Shown here in pieces: positions 1 through 9,270 of a stretch of 64,000 bases of DNA. The number at the start of each line of letters is the position of its first letter. The first letter of the stretch is position 1. The translations under genes were made by a program, and so were the position numbers. Origin of the DNA: Agaribacillus aureus (GTDB taxonomy: Bacteria; Bacteroidota; Bacteroidia; Cytophagales; Cyclobacteriaceae); the NCBI GenBank assembly GCA_030442055.1, contig JAUJEB010000001.1, positions 1,426,001 through 1,490,000 of the forward strand. The letters run 5' to 3'. The notes below the pieces were generated by a model that searched no databases, was not told the origin of the DNA, and worked only from the letters and a program-made list of their open reading frames with translations.

Positions 1-752
1 AGCGTTGCCAGTTCCTTAATGCTTATCTCCGTGCCGCTTCCAATGTTTACCAGTCCGGGGTCGTTGTAATTTTTCAGCAGAAAATAACAGGCTTTAGCCA
101 AATCGTTCACATGCAGAAATTCCCTGAGCGGTGTACCTGTTCCCCATACTTCGAGGAAAGGTTCATTATTTTTTTTGGCCTCATGGCATTTCCTTAAAAT
201 GGCCGGCAAGACATGAGAATTTTGCAAGTCGTAGTTATCATTGGGACCATATAAATTAGTGGGCATTGCGGAGATAAAGTTACATCCATATTGTGAGCGG
301 TAAGCATCACAAAGTTTAATGCCCGCAATTTTGGCAATGGCATATGGCTCATTGGTACTTTCCAGCGGTCCCGTCAATAAATAGTCCTCTTTCAATGGTT
401 GCGGCGCCATTTTGGGATAGATACAAGATGAGCCCAGAAATAATAATTTAGTTACATGATGCTTATAACTCTGATGAATAACATTATTCTGGATCATCAG
501 GTTGTCATATAAAAATTCTCCCCTGTACACGTTGTTAGCATGAATACCTCCTACCTTGGCGGCTGCCAACACTACATAATCAGGTTTTTCGGCCTCAAAA
601 AAATCTGCTACATCGTTTTGATTTCTCAAGTCCAACTCAGAAGATTTTCTAAAAACCAAATTGTTATAACCTTCCTTTTCCAGCAATCTCACAATGGCAG
701 ACCCGACCATTCCTCTATGGCCTGCCACATATATTTTATCGCTTTTATTCAC
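1..752 (-). CDS. fcl: GDP-L-fucose synthase (C-terminus cut off by window edge)
   Basis: Epimerase/reductase that converts GDP-4-keto-6-deoxy-D-mannose to GDP-L-fucose in the cytoplasm. About 250 residues are visible. They show the N-terminal NAD(P) motif GHRGMVGSA (residues 11-19), the family signature [19 protein letters not shown] near residue 108 and the YxxxK pair Y137/K141 in YAIAK. The start is a GTG at 750-752 with AAAGGA about ten bases upstream; no ATG in frame fits the family N-terminus. The gene lies 25 bp after gmd, which makes its substrate, so the two form the usual GDP-fucose pair at the end of the glycan operon. The last ~60 residues lie outside the window. Identification is firm; the GTG start is inferred. 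Confidence 0.93.
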   Translation of the reverse strand, partial: MNKSDKIYVAGHRGMVGSAIVRLLEKEGYNNLVFRKSSELDLRNQNDVADFFEAEKPDYVVLAAAKVGGIHANNVYRGEFLYDNLMIQNNVIHQSYKHHVTKLLFLGSSCIYPKMAPQPLKEDYLLTGPLESTNEPYAIAKIAGIKLCDAYRSQYGCNFISAMPTNLYGPNDNYDLQNSHVLPAILRKCHEAKKNNEPFLEVWGTGTPLREFLHVNDLAKACYFLLKNYNDPGLVNIGSGTEISIKELAT

Positions 753-777
753 TGCAAATAGTCCTTTCTAAATATCC

Positions 778-1890
778 CTATTCGTAATAATTCATTATTT
801 GAAATCCGCCTTTTTTGAGATATTCATCTTTTTCAAACAAGCGAATATCTGACCAGACCATGTCCTTTACCAAACCGTTCAAATCATATTTAAGTTTCCA
901 GCCCAATTTCTCTTTGGCCTTTGTCGGATCGCCTATTAACAGGTCAACTTCGGTTGGCCTAAAATACTTTGAATCGATCGCGAGTATTTCCTTGCCTTCT
1001 TCCAGTTGGAACTTATCATTATGGCAAGCTGCTATCTTGGCTACCTCATTGACGCCTTCGCCTTCAAAAGCCAGCTCAATTCCCAATTCCTTAAATGCCA
1101 ACGTGACAAATTCCCGTATGGTGGTGGTAATACCGGTAGCTATTACAAAATCTTCGGGTTGCTCCTGCTGTAGGATAAGCCACATGGCCTCAATATAATC
1201 TTTTGCGTGTCCCCAATCCCTTTTCGCGTCGAGATTACCCAGGTAAAATTTATCCTGCAAGCCAAGGGCGATCCTGGCTGCTGCCCTGGTAATTTTTCTT
1301 GTAACAAAAGTTTCACCTCTGATAGGAGATTCGTGGTTGAAGAGGATCCCATTGGCAGCAAACATATTATAAGCTTCCCGATAGTTGACGATAATCCAAT
1401 AACCGTATAATTTGGCTACCGCGTAGGGTGAACGGGGATAAAATGGGGTTTTTTCACTTTGAGGCACTTCCTGTACCAGTCCGTACAATTCAGAGGTAGA
1501 AGCCTGATAGATTTTCGTGCTCCGGGTCAACCCAAGTATTCTGACAGCTTCGAGAATTCGCAAGGTTCCCAACGCATCTACATTCGCAGTATATTCAGGA
1601 CTATCGAAACTCACTTTTACGTGAGACATGGCTCCCAGATTGTATATTTCGTCTGGCTGGACTTCCTGAATAATTCTAATTATGTTCGTCGAATCGGATA
1701 AGTCGCCGTAATGTAATTTAAAATGAACATTAATTTCGTGTGGATCCTGATACAAGTGATCAATACGGTCGGTATTAAACGAGGAACTCCTTCTTTTTAT
1801 GCCGTGTACCTCGTAATTTTTTTTGAGAAGAAATTCAGCTAAATATGCCCCATCCTGACCGGTAATCCCCGTAATTAATGCTTTTTTCAT
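778..1890 (-). CDS. gmd: GDP-mannose 4,6-dehydratase
   Basis: Converts GDP-D-mannose to GDP-4-keto-6-deoxy-D-mannose, the first step to GDP-L-fucose. The 370-residue short-chain dehydrogenase shows the Rossmann motif [10 protein letters not shown] (residues 8-17), the family stretch [19 protein letters not shown] and the catalytic Y156/K160 in YAVAK. Length is normal for Gmd. It is followed 25 bp later by fcl. About 147 bp separate it from the glycosyltransferase gene upstream, a gap that holds an AT-rich promoter-like stretch, so this pair may have its own promoter within the larger operon. Confidence 0.96.
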   Translation of the reverse strand: MKKALITGITGQDGAYLAEFLLKKNYEVHGIKRRSSSFNTDRIDHLYQDPHEINVHFKLHYGDLSDSTNIIRIIQEVQPDEIYNLGAMSHVKVSFDSPEYTANVDALGTLRILEAVRILGLTRSTKIYQASTSELYGLVQEVPQSEKTPFYPRSPYAVAKLYGYWIIVNYREAYNMFAANGILFNHESPIRGETFVTRKITRAAARIALGLQDKFYLGNLDAKRDWGHAKDYIEAMWLILQQEQPEDFVIATGITTTIREFVTLAFKELGIELAFEGEGVNEVAKIAACHNDKFQLEEGKEILAIDSKYFRPTEVDLLIGDPTKAKEKLGWKLKYDLNGLVKDMVWSDIRLFEKDEYLKKGGFQIMNYYE

Positions 1891-1930
1891 TTTGATTTGT
1901 CTATAGTACTTAAAACCTTTAAAACTTCGC

Positions 1931-1985
1931 TGTAAAAATATAATTATATTACTTAAAATTTATATCAATTTAAGTCAAATTGATA
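1931..1985. promoter_or_regulatory. AT-rich repeat and inverted repeat upstream of gmd
   Basis: Positions 1931-1953 (TGTAAAAATATAAT then TATATTACT) recur almost identically at 3143-3165, upstream of the next gene. Read on the minus strand each gives a TATATTTT stretch close to the Bacteroidota -7 element TAnnTTTG. Next to it, 1963-1971 (TATCAATTT) and 1977-1985 (AAATTGATA) form a perfect 9-bp inverted repeat with a 5-base loop and no T-run. This could be an operator or a weak terminator for the upstream gene. The function is inferred. Confidence 0.35.
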
Positions 1986-2037
1986 CATGGGGTTATGCGA
2001 AGAATATCAGGGGGGTAGTACTTTATAAACGCCTCAT

Positions 2038-2985
2038 TTATATCAAATTAACAATTCTTTTCAAACGCCTCTTAACTGCCTTGGTGGCTCTCTTGTAAAA
2101 GCTCTTTTTGGGATGATTCTTTTTGTATTCTACTTCCAACACCTTGCGGTAAAAAAAATCATCTGCCTTTTTATCCCGGACCACCTTCACCGGCGGAATA
2201 TTTGCGTCCATTTCTCCCAGCTCTATATTGGCTAACAAGCTTTCCGGATCGAAAGTATGGGTAGCATTTTCCATAAATCCTATATTTTTTACCAGGTTTG
2301 TATTGGGGAAAATCGCCAGTGCTTCCTGATCCCAAACGGTATAAGTCCATTGATAATCCCAGGTATCTATCCGCATCATCTCGATCAACTTGAACGTTCT
2401 CATCCAATATTCCCTTTCGCCTTTACTTTGTACCACCTTTTCCAGTTTTCCCTGATTTACAAAGTTTTCGAAATTTGCTATGTTAAACTGGTAGTGATTC
2501 CAGGCTCTTTTCCAGGTAGCCCATCCCCAGGTGCCGGTATATTTTGAAAAGTAATAGGATCCCTCTCCTCTGTTTTTTCCCATTTGAAAGTTATTCCCAC
2601 TAATATGAAAAACATCTTCATTGTCGCGATATCTTTCCAGCATCGACTCACAAAATGTAAAAAACCCGGAAGCAGGCAAGCAATCATCCTCTAGTATAAT
2701 GCCTTCTTCAACCTGATCAAAAAACCAGTTGATCGCCGTAGAGCAGGCAACTCCGCAACCCAGATTATTTGGCTGGAATAATGTCTTTACTTCGCAATCC
2801 CAATCAATTAAATCCACGACAGATCTCGCCTCAGAACAGTTCTTACTATCGTCGGGTTTATGGGGTCTTGGCCCATCGCCAGCAACATACAAAAATTTGG
2901 GCTTGACCTTTCTTATTTCATTAAACACTTGTCTCGTCGTTTCAGGTCTGTTAAATAAAATAAATAATATAGGGGTTTTGTACAT
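2038..2985 (-). CDS. Nucleotide-diphospho-sugar (GT-A-like) glycosyltransferase, copy 1
   Basis: Predicted sugar transferase of the GT2-like superfamily with unknown donor and acceptor, probably acting on the lipid-linked glycan made by this operon. The N-terminus begins with the strand TPILFILFNRPETTRQ, the metal/nucleotide acidic cluster is IILEDDCLP, and GTWGWATWKRAW and WDYQWTYTVW follow; these are also found in its neighbour. A longer reading starts at 3009, but the ATG at 2983-2985 matches the start of the paralogue exactly, so it is preferred. The C-terminus is basic (KRRLKRIVNL), suggesting peripheral membrane attachment. It is a tandem duplicate of the next gene, most of whose residues are identical. 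Confidence 0.8.
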   Translation of the reverse strand: MYKTPILFILFNRPETTRQVFNEIRKVKPKFLYVAGDGPRPHKPDDSKNCSEARSVVDLIDWDCEVKTLFQPNNLGCGVACSTAINWFFDQVEEGIILEDDCLPASGFFTFCESMLERYRDNEDVFHISGNNFQMGKNRGEGSYYFSKYTGTWGWATWKRAWNHYQFNIANFENFVNQGKLEKVVQSKGEREYWMRTFKLIEMMRIDTWDYQWTYTVWDQEALAIFPNTNLVKNIGFMENATHTFDPESLLANIELGEMDANIPPVKVVRDKKADDFFYRKVLEVEYKKNHPKKSFYKRATKAVKRRLKRIVNLI

Positions 2986-3142
2986 TTTTAAATGGTTTAA
3001 CTCATACATAATCTTACACCACTCCCCAGTTCTATGGCTAACTGAGTAGCTGATAAGCCGAATAAAAAGGTGTGGTTTTTTATTAAGTAGTAATGTAGAA
3101 AGTGTTTTTAGCGTTTTTTATCTAAGTCTCAAGAGACTTAAC

Positions 3143-3165
3143 TGTAAAAATATAATAGTATTACT
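3143..3165 (-). promoter_or_regulatory. Promoter-like AT-rich repeat, second copy
   Basis: Nearly the same 23 bases as 1931-1953, placed upstream of the first of the two duplicated glycosyltransferase genes. Both intergenic spacers share this block, so it looks like part of the duplicated unit or a conserved promoter. No clear TTTG -33 element is seen. Confidence 0.3.
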
Positions 3166-3255
3166 AAAAACAATAATTGTCTTACTTAATTTTTTTAAAT
3201 TTATACAATTCACCCATTAAATGGCAGGTATTCGGGAGGTATGTACGGGTTTGGC

Positions 3256-4206
3256 TTAGTTTAGATTAACAATTCTCTTCAGCCGCTTGGAAAACGGGGC
3301 TACGAATTGTTTATAAAAACCTTTTCTGGGATGGTTCTTTTTGTATTCTACTTCCAACACTTTACGGTAAAAAAAATTGTCGGCTTTTTTATTTCTATTT
3401 ATCTCGGCAGGATGAATGACCTCATCCATGTCCCCCAGTTCGATATTGGCCAGTAAACTTTCCGGATCAAAGGTATGGGTGGCATTTTCGACAAATCCGA
3501 TATTTTTCACAAGGTTTGTATTCGGGAAAATGGCCAATGCCTCCTGGTCCCATACGGCGAAAGTCCATTGGTAATCCCAGATATCTGTCCTTTTCCCAAA
3601 TTCAATTAATTCAAAAATCCTTATCCAATAGGCTTTTTCTGCCTTGCTTTGTACGAATTTATCCAGTTTCTGCTGATTCAGAAAGCTTGCCAAATTCTCG
3701 ATACTAAAGCGGTAATGTTGCCACGCTCTTTTCCAGGTAGCCCATCCCCAGGTGCCCGTATATTTTGAAAAGTAATAGGAGGCATCTCCTCTTTTTCTTC
3801 CCATTTGAAAGTTGTTACCGCTAACATGAAAAATGCGTTCATCGTGGCGGTATTTTTCGAGCATAGCCTGACAAAATGTAAAGAAACCGGGGGCCGGCAA
3901 ACAATCGTCTTCCAATATGATGCCTTCGTCGGCATGTTCAAAAAACCAGCTTATGGCAGTGGCCGGGCCAACGCCACAGCCTAAATTTTCCTGCTGAAAT
4001 AAAGTTTTTACCTCACAATCCCAATCGACGAGTTCTATAATACTTCTCGCTTCTAAACAATCTACGTCATCTCCCTCCTTATGAGGCCGGGGGCCATCCG
4101 CTGCGACAAATAAAAATTTGGGCTTGACCTTCCTGATCTCTTCAAATACCTGCCTGGTTGTTTCCAACCGGTTGAAAATTATAAATAATATTGGCGTTTC
4201 ATACAT
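3256..4206 (-). CDS. Nucleotide-diphospho-sugar (GT-A-like) glycosyltransferase, copy 2
   Basis: Paralogue of the adjacent gene, 316 residues. It shares the start ETPILFIIFNRLETTRQ, the acidic motif IILEDDCLP, SGNNFQMG, TGTWGWATWKRAW, WDQEALAIFPNTNLVKNIGF and a basic tail. The family is recognised as GT-A-type nucleotide-diphospho-sugar transferases, but the sugar is unknown. Differences cluster around residues 165-210 and in the C-terminal tail, which would fit altered acceptor choice after duplication. It is 152 bp downstream of the acetylation gene and on the same strand. Confidence 0.8.
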   Translation of the reverse strand: MYETPILFIIFNRLETTRQVFEEIRKVKPKFLFVAADGPRPHKEGDDVDCLEARSIIELVDWDCEVKTLFQQENLGCGVGPATAISWFFEHADEGIILEDDCLPAPGFFTFCQAMLEKYRHDERIFHVSGNNFQMGRKRGDASYYFSKYTGTWGWATWKRAWQHYRFSIENLASFLNQQKLDKFVQSKAEKAYWIRIFELIEFGKRTDIWDYQWTFAVWDQEALAIFPNTNLVKNIGFVENATHTFDPESLLANIELGDMDEVIHPAEINRNKKADNFFYRKVLEVEYKKNHPRKGFYKQFVAPFSKRLKRIVNLN

Positions 4207-4358
4207 CGGTCAAATATTTAATTTGCCTACTTTTCAGCAATGCGTGTGGATCATCTGTTGTTTTAAACAACCGCTATTAAAGCACTTACAACCAAATTCC
4301 AGCGTGAAGTACTATATTTGCCCCTTTGTCCACTAAGAACAATTTAAACAAAATTGGT

Positions 4359-5408
4359 CTAATTTCTCGTATCAAATGATGCTAACTCTTTCATTACCAG
4401 TTTTAAGGCAATATCCTGTCCTTTTTTATTCCAATGCGTATCAGTTCGATGATAGACCATTTCATCCGCTGCCAAAAACGGGGCCATCAGGGCTATATGC
4501 CAGACTCCACGTTTCTCCAGCCCCTTATACAATCTTGGCAAAAGGTCGTTGTACCTGGAGTCACCGATCAGGTTATGATAAATAGTGTAGGGATTAGGCA
4601 TGGGCATGAGCAATAACTCCAGATTGTACTTTTCCTTCAGCCTGTCTTTGAGTATCAAAATATTGTCACACATGTCTTCTATTTCATCATCTTCCCACTC
4701 ATAATATACGCTTGTGACCTCGTCATTAACACTCTCAATATGAAAAACAATCAGGGGATCCCGGTTATACTTCGGGATTACCGAAGGTAGATAACCCAGC
4801 GTATTGAACTTTATCGTATTCACCCTTGAATACAGATAATGGCTAAAAATGCTCTTTTGCAGGAAGGCAGTATACTTCTTTTCCGCATCCTCCAAAAAAA
4901 TCTTGCTATAAAGATCGTTTCTCCTAACCCGGTTTTGGTCTAAAAACCTTTCATGTTTCGTAGAAAAAAGATATGGAAAATACCTTTCGACCACATCAAG
5001 AATTAATACTTTCGGTTTGTCTTTGGTATAATTGACAGTATCCAGGTATTCCATAATGTAATAAGAATTCGCGTGGTAAACCTTTCTGTTAAGAGTATCC
5101 TCCAATCTCAAGCTGAAGGGTTTCTCCAGTGGAAACTCAAAAAAACTGTCCCCGAATGTTAAAATCTCTGCTTTATTAATGTCCCTGTTCGGGTCGTACA
5201 TCCTTTTTCGGTAGTGCCTCTTATCCTCGATTTTCTCTCCGAATAAGTCAATATAGCTCATATGATATAATTCGCCGTGGTCTTCAATGCCATCGACAAT
5301 GACAGCCTCAGGTATTTTTTGAAACCTGACCAGGATAAACACTGCCAGACAACATAAGCCGGCAACATAAAATCCATATTTAAGCCAAATACCTTTTTGT
5401 TCTTTCAT
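4359..5408 (-). CDS. AlgJ/AlgX-like SGNH acetyltransferase partner
   Basis: Probable periplasmic enzyme that works with the neighbouring MBOAT protein to O-acetylate the exported polysaccharide. It has one N-terminal membrane anchor (about residues 10-28). The SGNH-type block-I motif LTFGDSFFEFPLEK has a candidate nucleophile Ser after GD. The C-terminal block YHRTDTHWNKKGQ carries the Asp/His pair typical of AlgX/AlgJ/DltD-type domains. Its stop lies before 4359 and its start is only 2 bp from the MBOAT stop, so the pair is co-transcribed and probably translationally coupled. The substrate is inferred from context. Confidence 0.8.
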   Translation of the reverse strand: MKEQKGIWLKYGFYVAGLCCLAVFILVRFQKIPEAVIVDGIEDHGELYHMSYIDLFGEKIEDKRHYRKRMYDPNRDINKAEILTFGDSFFEFPLEKPFSLRLEDTLNRKVYHANSYYIMEYLDTVNYTKDKPKVLILDVVERYFPYLFSTKHERFLDQNRVRRNDLYSKIFLEDAEKKYTAFLQKSIFSHYLYSRVNTIKFNTLGYLPSVIPKYNRDPLIVFHIESVNDEVTSVYYEWEDDEIEDMCDNILILKDRLKEKYNLELLLMPMPNPYTIYHNLIGDSRYNDLLPRLYKGLEKRGVWHIALMAPFLAADEMVYHRTDTHWNKKGQDIALKLVMKELASFDTRN

Positions 5409-5410
5409 TG

Positions 5411-6877
5411 CTAAAATTGAAAATAAAGAAAATCCTGTTCCTCAAATTTACCCAAAAATACAATAAGCAGCAGCGTCAGGATTACCAACGCCCAGCGCAT
5501 TAATCTTGGCAGCGCATTGAGATAATGCCTTATTTTTGATCTTTCAGTAATAAAGTCAATAATTACCAGCAGCAGAATGGCCAGCAAACTTATGATCCAG
5601 TCCGAGCTGATTCTAAACAAATTTAAATTGTTAAGATCAGCCATGTCAAATGAGAAAGTATTCCTGACCAAGGCATAAGAATCCCTTATACCATTAGCCC
5701 TGAAAAATATCCAGGCAAAGACGACCAGGTGAAAAGTAACCAGCATATCTAACAGCTTGCCCAGACCGCTTTGTGTATTTAATCTAAAAAGTTTTGATAA
5801 TCGGTTCCTGATTCCCTGGGTCATATAACCCAAAACCAGGTAGCCACCATGTAAAACTCCCCATACTATGAAGGTCCAGTCGGCGCCATGCCAAAGCCCG
5901 CTGACTACAAATGTTATGAACAAGTTATAATACCATCTCCACTTAACCACGCGATTTCCTCCCAAAGGAATATACAGATAATCTCTAAACCATGTCGACA
6001 ATGAAATATGCCATCTGCCCCAAAATTCGCGGATGTTGGTAGCAAAATAAGGTCTTCTGAAGTTTTGCATCAACGAAAAACCCATAATCAGCGCACAACC
6101 GATCGCAATATCTGAATAGCCGGAAAAATCGCAGTAAATCTGAAAAGCGAAAAAGTAGGTGGCCACGACATTATAAAAGCCCTGGTATTGATCTACATTA
6201 TTATATACTTCATTGACATATTCTGCCAGCCTGTCTGCAATGACCAATTTCTTAAAAAAACCCCAAATCATTAACAGGAGCCCTTCTTTCACACGATTGT
6301 AATCAAATTCAAATTCCCGGTGAAATTGAGGCAGCAGGTGGGAGGATCTTTCGATAGGGCCGGCCACCAGTTGAGGAAAAAATGATACAAACAAGGCAAA
6401 CTTTCCCAAATGGTTTTCGGCTTTGGTTTTCCCATTGTAAACATCGATGGTATAACTCAATGTCTGGAAGGTATAAAATGAGATACCCACCGGCAATAAT
6501 AATTTTAAGGTATAAGTATCGTGGAGTACGTTCCAATGCAGGAAGCTTTGGTTTAAGTAATCAAATATCTTGGATGCTGACCTACTAAAAAAATTAAAGT
6601 ATTTGAACAAAAAAAGCAGGCCTAAATTAGATACCAGGCTTAGGTATAAATACTTTTTCCGGGCAGACTTATCCGGCAGGGCAGCCATTTTTCTACCACA
6701 AAAGAAATCAACCGCGGTAGAGATTATGATAAGAACAACATATTCCACCTTCCAGCTCATGTAGAAGTAATAGCTCGCCAACAACAGCATAAACCACCTG
6801 TATTTCGCGGGGAGCGCAAAATACAGTGCAATCACCATGGGAAAAAAGACCAGAAATTCTAAAGAATTAAAAAGCAT
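5411..6877 (-). CDS. MBOAT-family O-acyltransferase (AlgI-like)
   Basis: Polytopic inner-membrane protein of 488 residues that passes acetyl groups from the cytoplasm to the periplasmic acetylation partner. It starts MLFNSLEFLVFFP as AlgI/DltB proteins do. It contains GISFYTFQTLSYTID, RRPYFATNIREFWGRWHISL and the invariant histidine His330 in VVSGLWHGADWTF. Ten or more hydrophobic segments are visible. It is followed 2 bp later by the SGNH partner. Confidence in the family is high; acetate as the acyl group is inferred from AlgI-type relatives. Confidence 0.93.
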   Translation of the reverse strand: MLFNSLEFLVFFPMVIALYFALPAKYRWFMLLLASYYFYMSWKVEYVVLIIISTAVDFFCGRKMAALPDKSARKKYLYLSLVSNLGLLFLFKYFNFFSRSASKIFDYLNQSFLHWNVLHDTYTLKLLLPVGISFYTFQTLSYTIDVYNGKTKAENHLGKFALFVSFFPQLVAGPIERSSHLLPQFHREFEFDYNRVKEGLLLMIWGFFKKLVIADRLAEYVNEVYNNVDQYQGFYNVVATYFFAFQIYCDFSGYSDIAIGCALIMGFSLMQNFRRPYFATNIREFWGRWHISLSTWFRDYLYIPLGGNRVVKWRWYYNLFITFVVSGLWHGADWTFIVWGVLHGGYLVLGYMTQGIRNRLSKLFRLNTQSGLGKLLDMLVTFHLVVFAWIFFRANGIRDSYALVRNTFSFDMADLNNLNLFRISSDWIISLLAILLLVIIDFITERSKIRHYLNALPRLMRWALVILTLLLIVFLGKFEEQDFLYFQF

Positions 6878-6927
6878 CTGGATTACAATTATTTACCAAA
6901 CCATTCACTATCGGATACCATGACTGG

Positions 6928-7845
6928 TCAATCAGATGCCGGTTTAATGACTCTTTTCAGCGCGTTAAACTGTGTTCTTGTAAATGATTTAGGTTTTTTA
7001 CCAAAGGGTTGAACGTAGTACCTCTTAAAAACAGCCCAGTAACTTTTAACAGCCACTGTAAACCGTTTAAAAATGTTGGTACCCTTAAATGCGGGACATT
7101 GAAAAAATACTTCTTTAAATGCCACCCAGGCAATATTTACATAGGGAAAATTACCAGCCATTCTGGATGCGCCTATTCTACTGGCATATTTCTGAAAGCC
7201 TGTGGAAGTACCTCCAAAATACTTGTGATAACTTACAAATTCAAAATTTTTCACCTTCCCTAGATAAGCCATGGTAGCCACAAAATGCCAGTCACCGCCT
7301 ATTACATTTCTAATAGGAATCCTTTGCGCAAATTCCGTTCGCATCATACCATGCCAGAGTCCACCTTGTACTACGGTGCGGTAATACCAGACCAATCTTT
7401 GCCAACCTTTTGGTTGCTCCATCGAAAGGTCTTTTTCATAGAACAGGAATTCGTCATTCTCGCTCCAGTATTTCAATTGCCCCGATACCAGGCTATACTC
7501 CTGGTTATTTTCAAGGTAATCGGCATATTTGAATAAAACCTCCGGTTCCATTCTGTCGTCGTCAGCCAGAAACATGAAATATTTACCTGTTGCCTTGGAG
7601 AGCACAAACTGAAAATTGGCCCAGACGCCTTTGTTGCTGTCTTGTCTGAAAAATTTTACACGATCATCTTGCGCTGCCAGTCCCTGACAAACCTCAGCCG
7701 TATTATCCGTGGAACAATTATCTGAAATGATAATCTCCAGATTGGGATAGCCCTGTTTCATTAAGGTCTCAAAGGCCTTTAAAATTCTATTGTTACTATT
7801 GTACGTGGGCATGCCAATACTGACAAGAGGCAATGAAGAATCCAT
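6928..7845 (-). CDS. Glycosyltransferase family 2
   Basis: GT-A inverting glycosyltransferase, 305 residues, that likely adds one sugar to the repeat unit. The N-terminus shows VSIGMPTYNSNNRI, IIISDNCSTDNT and the DXD-like acidic cluster FLADDDRMEPEVLF (about residues 95-108), the standard GT2 nucleotide-sugar and metal sites. The C-terminal ~80 residues are basic and aromatic. It lies between the UGM-like gene and the acetylation pair. Donor and acceptor cannot be told from the sequence. Confidence 0.9.
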   Translation of the reverse strand: MDSSLPLVSIGMPTYNSNNRILKAFETLMKQGYPNLEIIISDNCSTDNTAEVCQGLAAQDDRVKFFRQDSNKGVWANFQFVLSKATGKYFMFLADDDRMEPEVLFKYADYLENNQEYSLVSGQLKYWSENDEFLFYEKDLSMEQPKGWQRLVWYYRTVVQGGLWHGMMRTEFAQRIPIRNVIGGDWHFVATMAYLGKVKNFEFVSYHKYFGGTSTGFQKYASRIGASRMAGNFPYVNIAWVAFKEVFFQCPAFKGTNIFKRFTVAVKSYWAVFKRYYVQPFGKKPKSFTRTQFNALKRVIKPASD

Positions 7846-7874
7846 GTTACAAATTATTTTTTCACTACTTAAAC

Positions 7875-9188
7875 CTAATCGGAAGTTACTTTGTTTAATA
7901 TTTTTTGCGCCGCTCTTTCCCCACTGAGGAAGGATTCATCTGTCCACATATAACCCCATTCCCCGTATCGGCCAGCATAACGTATTTCAACATCATCTAG
8001 AAATCCATGTACTTTTTCAAGGTTGGCCTTTCGATCCAAGTCAAATATCACATTGGCATATGGAATATACATAGCATGTTTAAAGTCAATATCATCATCT
8101 TCCCTCAACAAACCACACCGAATTAAATCCTTAATAACCGGTTCGATCCAGTCATCAGGCGTGCCCGTCATGGGTTTGTATTTATCGGAGAAATAAACCT
8201 CCGCCTGAATGCTGGAATGCCCTTCGGGAACCGTTCGGGGGGACAAGTTATGCGGAAAGCTCAATCTGGTAAATGAAATATCCCTGTCATAGAAATAACT
8301 CCAGTGGGCCGGTGTCACGTCGTCTCTTTTGATACCGACACTAACGACAACGCATTTGGTACACGCCAGTTGCTGAGATGCTTCCACCACATCTGCCGGT
8401 GCATTCGTAATCATAGGAAGCAGGTCAGGCAGCGGAATGGATGAAACGAGGCCATCATAGCCTACCTCTTTGCCATTGTCAAAATAGATGGTCTTTGACA
8501 CCGGGTCAATTTTAGTAACCTTGTGGTTCAGCACAATTTCCGTAAGATCGGGTAGCGGGTTGAGGTAGTTCACAAACCCATTATTTGTCGGATACCTGAA
8601 ATGGCTTATATAATGCACATCGGGCGTGGTAGGAGAAATAGCACCGTAGATCACCTCTTCCAACTTTGGTCTGTATAATCGGGGGCCTAACCAATCGGTA
8701 CTCATGTTATCGGCGGTGGTGGTATGGTATCTCAATCCGTATTCCATCGGAAAATTTTCCGCAATAGTATTCCCGAAGCTTGCCCTGAGCCAATCTGCAT
8801 AATTATTGATCTCTCCGTATTCGTGGTGCATTGCATGTACAAAATCTTTTATACAGTCCACAATCAGCTCTTTGGGTAAATCATGGAGGTTACACTGTAC
8901 CGGATGTTTGATCCATATACCTTTCCAGTAATTATTTACAACCGTATTAATGGTTTCATATTCCTGGTTAATACTGTCGGCCAGAAACTTTTGCACCCTT
9001 TCATTTTTTGTAAATGAAACGTGAGGTCCTTCATCAAACACGTAGCCCTCATTGAATTTATACGAAGCCGTATGCCCTCCATAGTGCTGATTTTTATCAT
9101 ATATGATGGAATCAACACCTTCTTTTTTTAACAGGTTGGCAGCGCCAAAGCCCGCCATTCCAGATCCCAGGATTGTTATCTTTTTCAT
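7875..9188 (-). CDS. FAD/NAD(P)-dependent amine-oxidase-fold enzyme, UGM-like
   Basis: Flavoprotein of 437 residues with an N-terminal dinucleotide-binding motif ITILGSGMAGFGAANLL (residues 4-20), the FAD-contacting YGGHTASY and a C-terminal FAD segment GRYGEWGYMWTDESFLSG. The overall plan is that of protoporphyrinogen-oxidase/UDP-galactopyranose-mutase relatives. Its place among nucleotide-sugar genes suggests it acts on a nucleotide sugar, perhaps as a pyranose-furanose mutase, rather than on amines. It does not look like canonical Glf. An 82-bp gap separates it from the RmlC-like gene. Family is secure; the reaction is inferred. Confidence 0.75.
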   Translation of the reverse strand: MKKITILGSGMAGFGAANLLKKEGVDSIIYDKNQHYGGHTASYKFNEGYVFDEGPHVSFTKNERVQKFLADSINQEYETINTVVNNYWKGIWIKHPVQCNLHDLPKELIVDCIKDFVHAMHHEYGEINNYADWLRASFGNTIAENFPMEYGLRYHTTTADNMSTDWLGPRLYRPKLEEVIYGAISPTTPDVHYISHFRYPTNNGFVNYLNPLPDLTEIVLNHKVTKIDPVSKTIYFDNGKEVGYDGLVSSIPLPDLLPMITNAPADVVEASQQLACTKCVVVSVGIKRDDVTPAHWSYFYDRDISFTRLSFPHNLSPRTVPEGHSSIQAEVYFSDKYKPMTGTPDDWIEPVIKDLIRCGLLREDDDIDFKHAMYIPYANVIFDLDRKANLEKVHGFLDDVEIRYAGRYGEWGYMWTDESFLSGERAAQKILNKVTSD

Positions 9189-9270
9189 CTATTTGTAATA
9201 ATTTTCTTCGATCAGATGAAACTTTTAATACTCGTTACAATATGTCGGTTTCATCATTAAAGATTCATTT

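Noticed and set aside
1963-1985. Inverted repeat upstream of gmd as a LytTR-type site
   Set aside because: It contains AATTGATA once but as an inverted, not 21-bp direct, repeat, and lies far from the LytTR locus.
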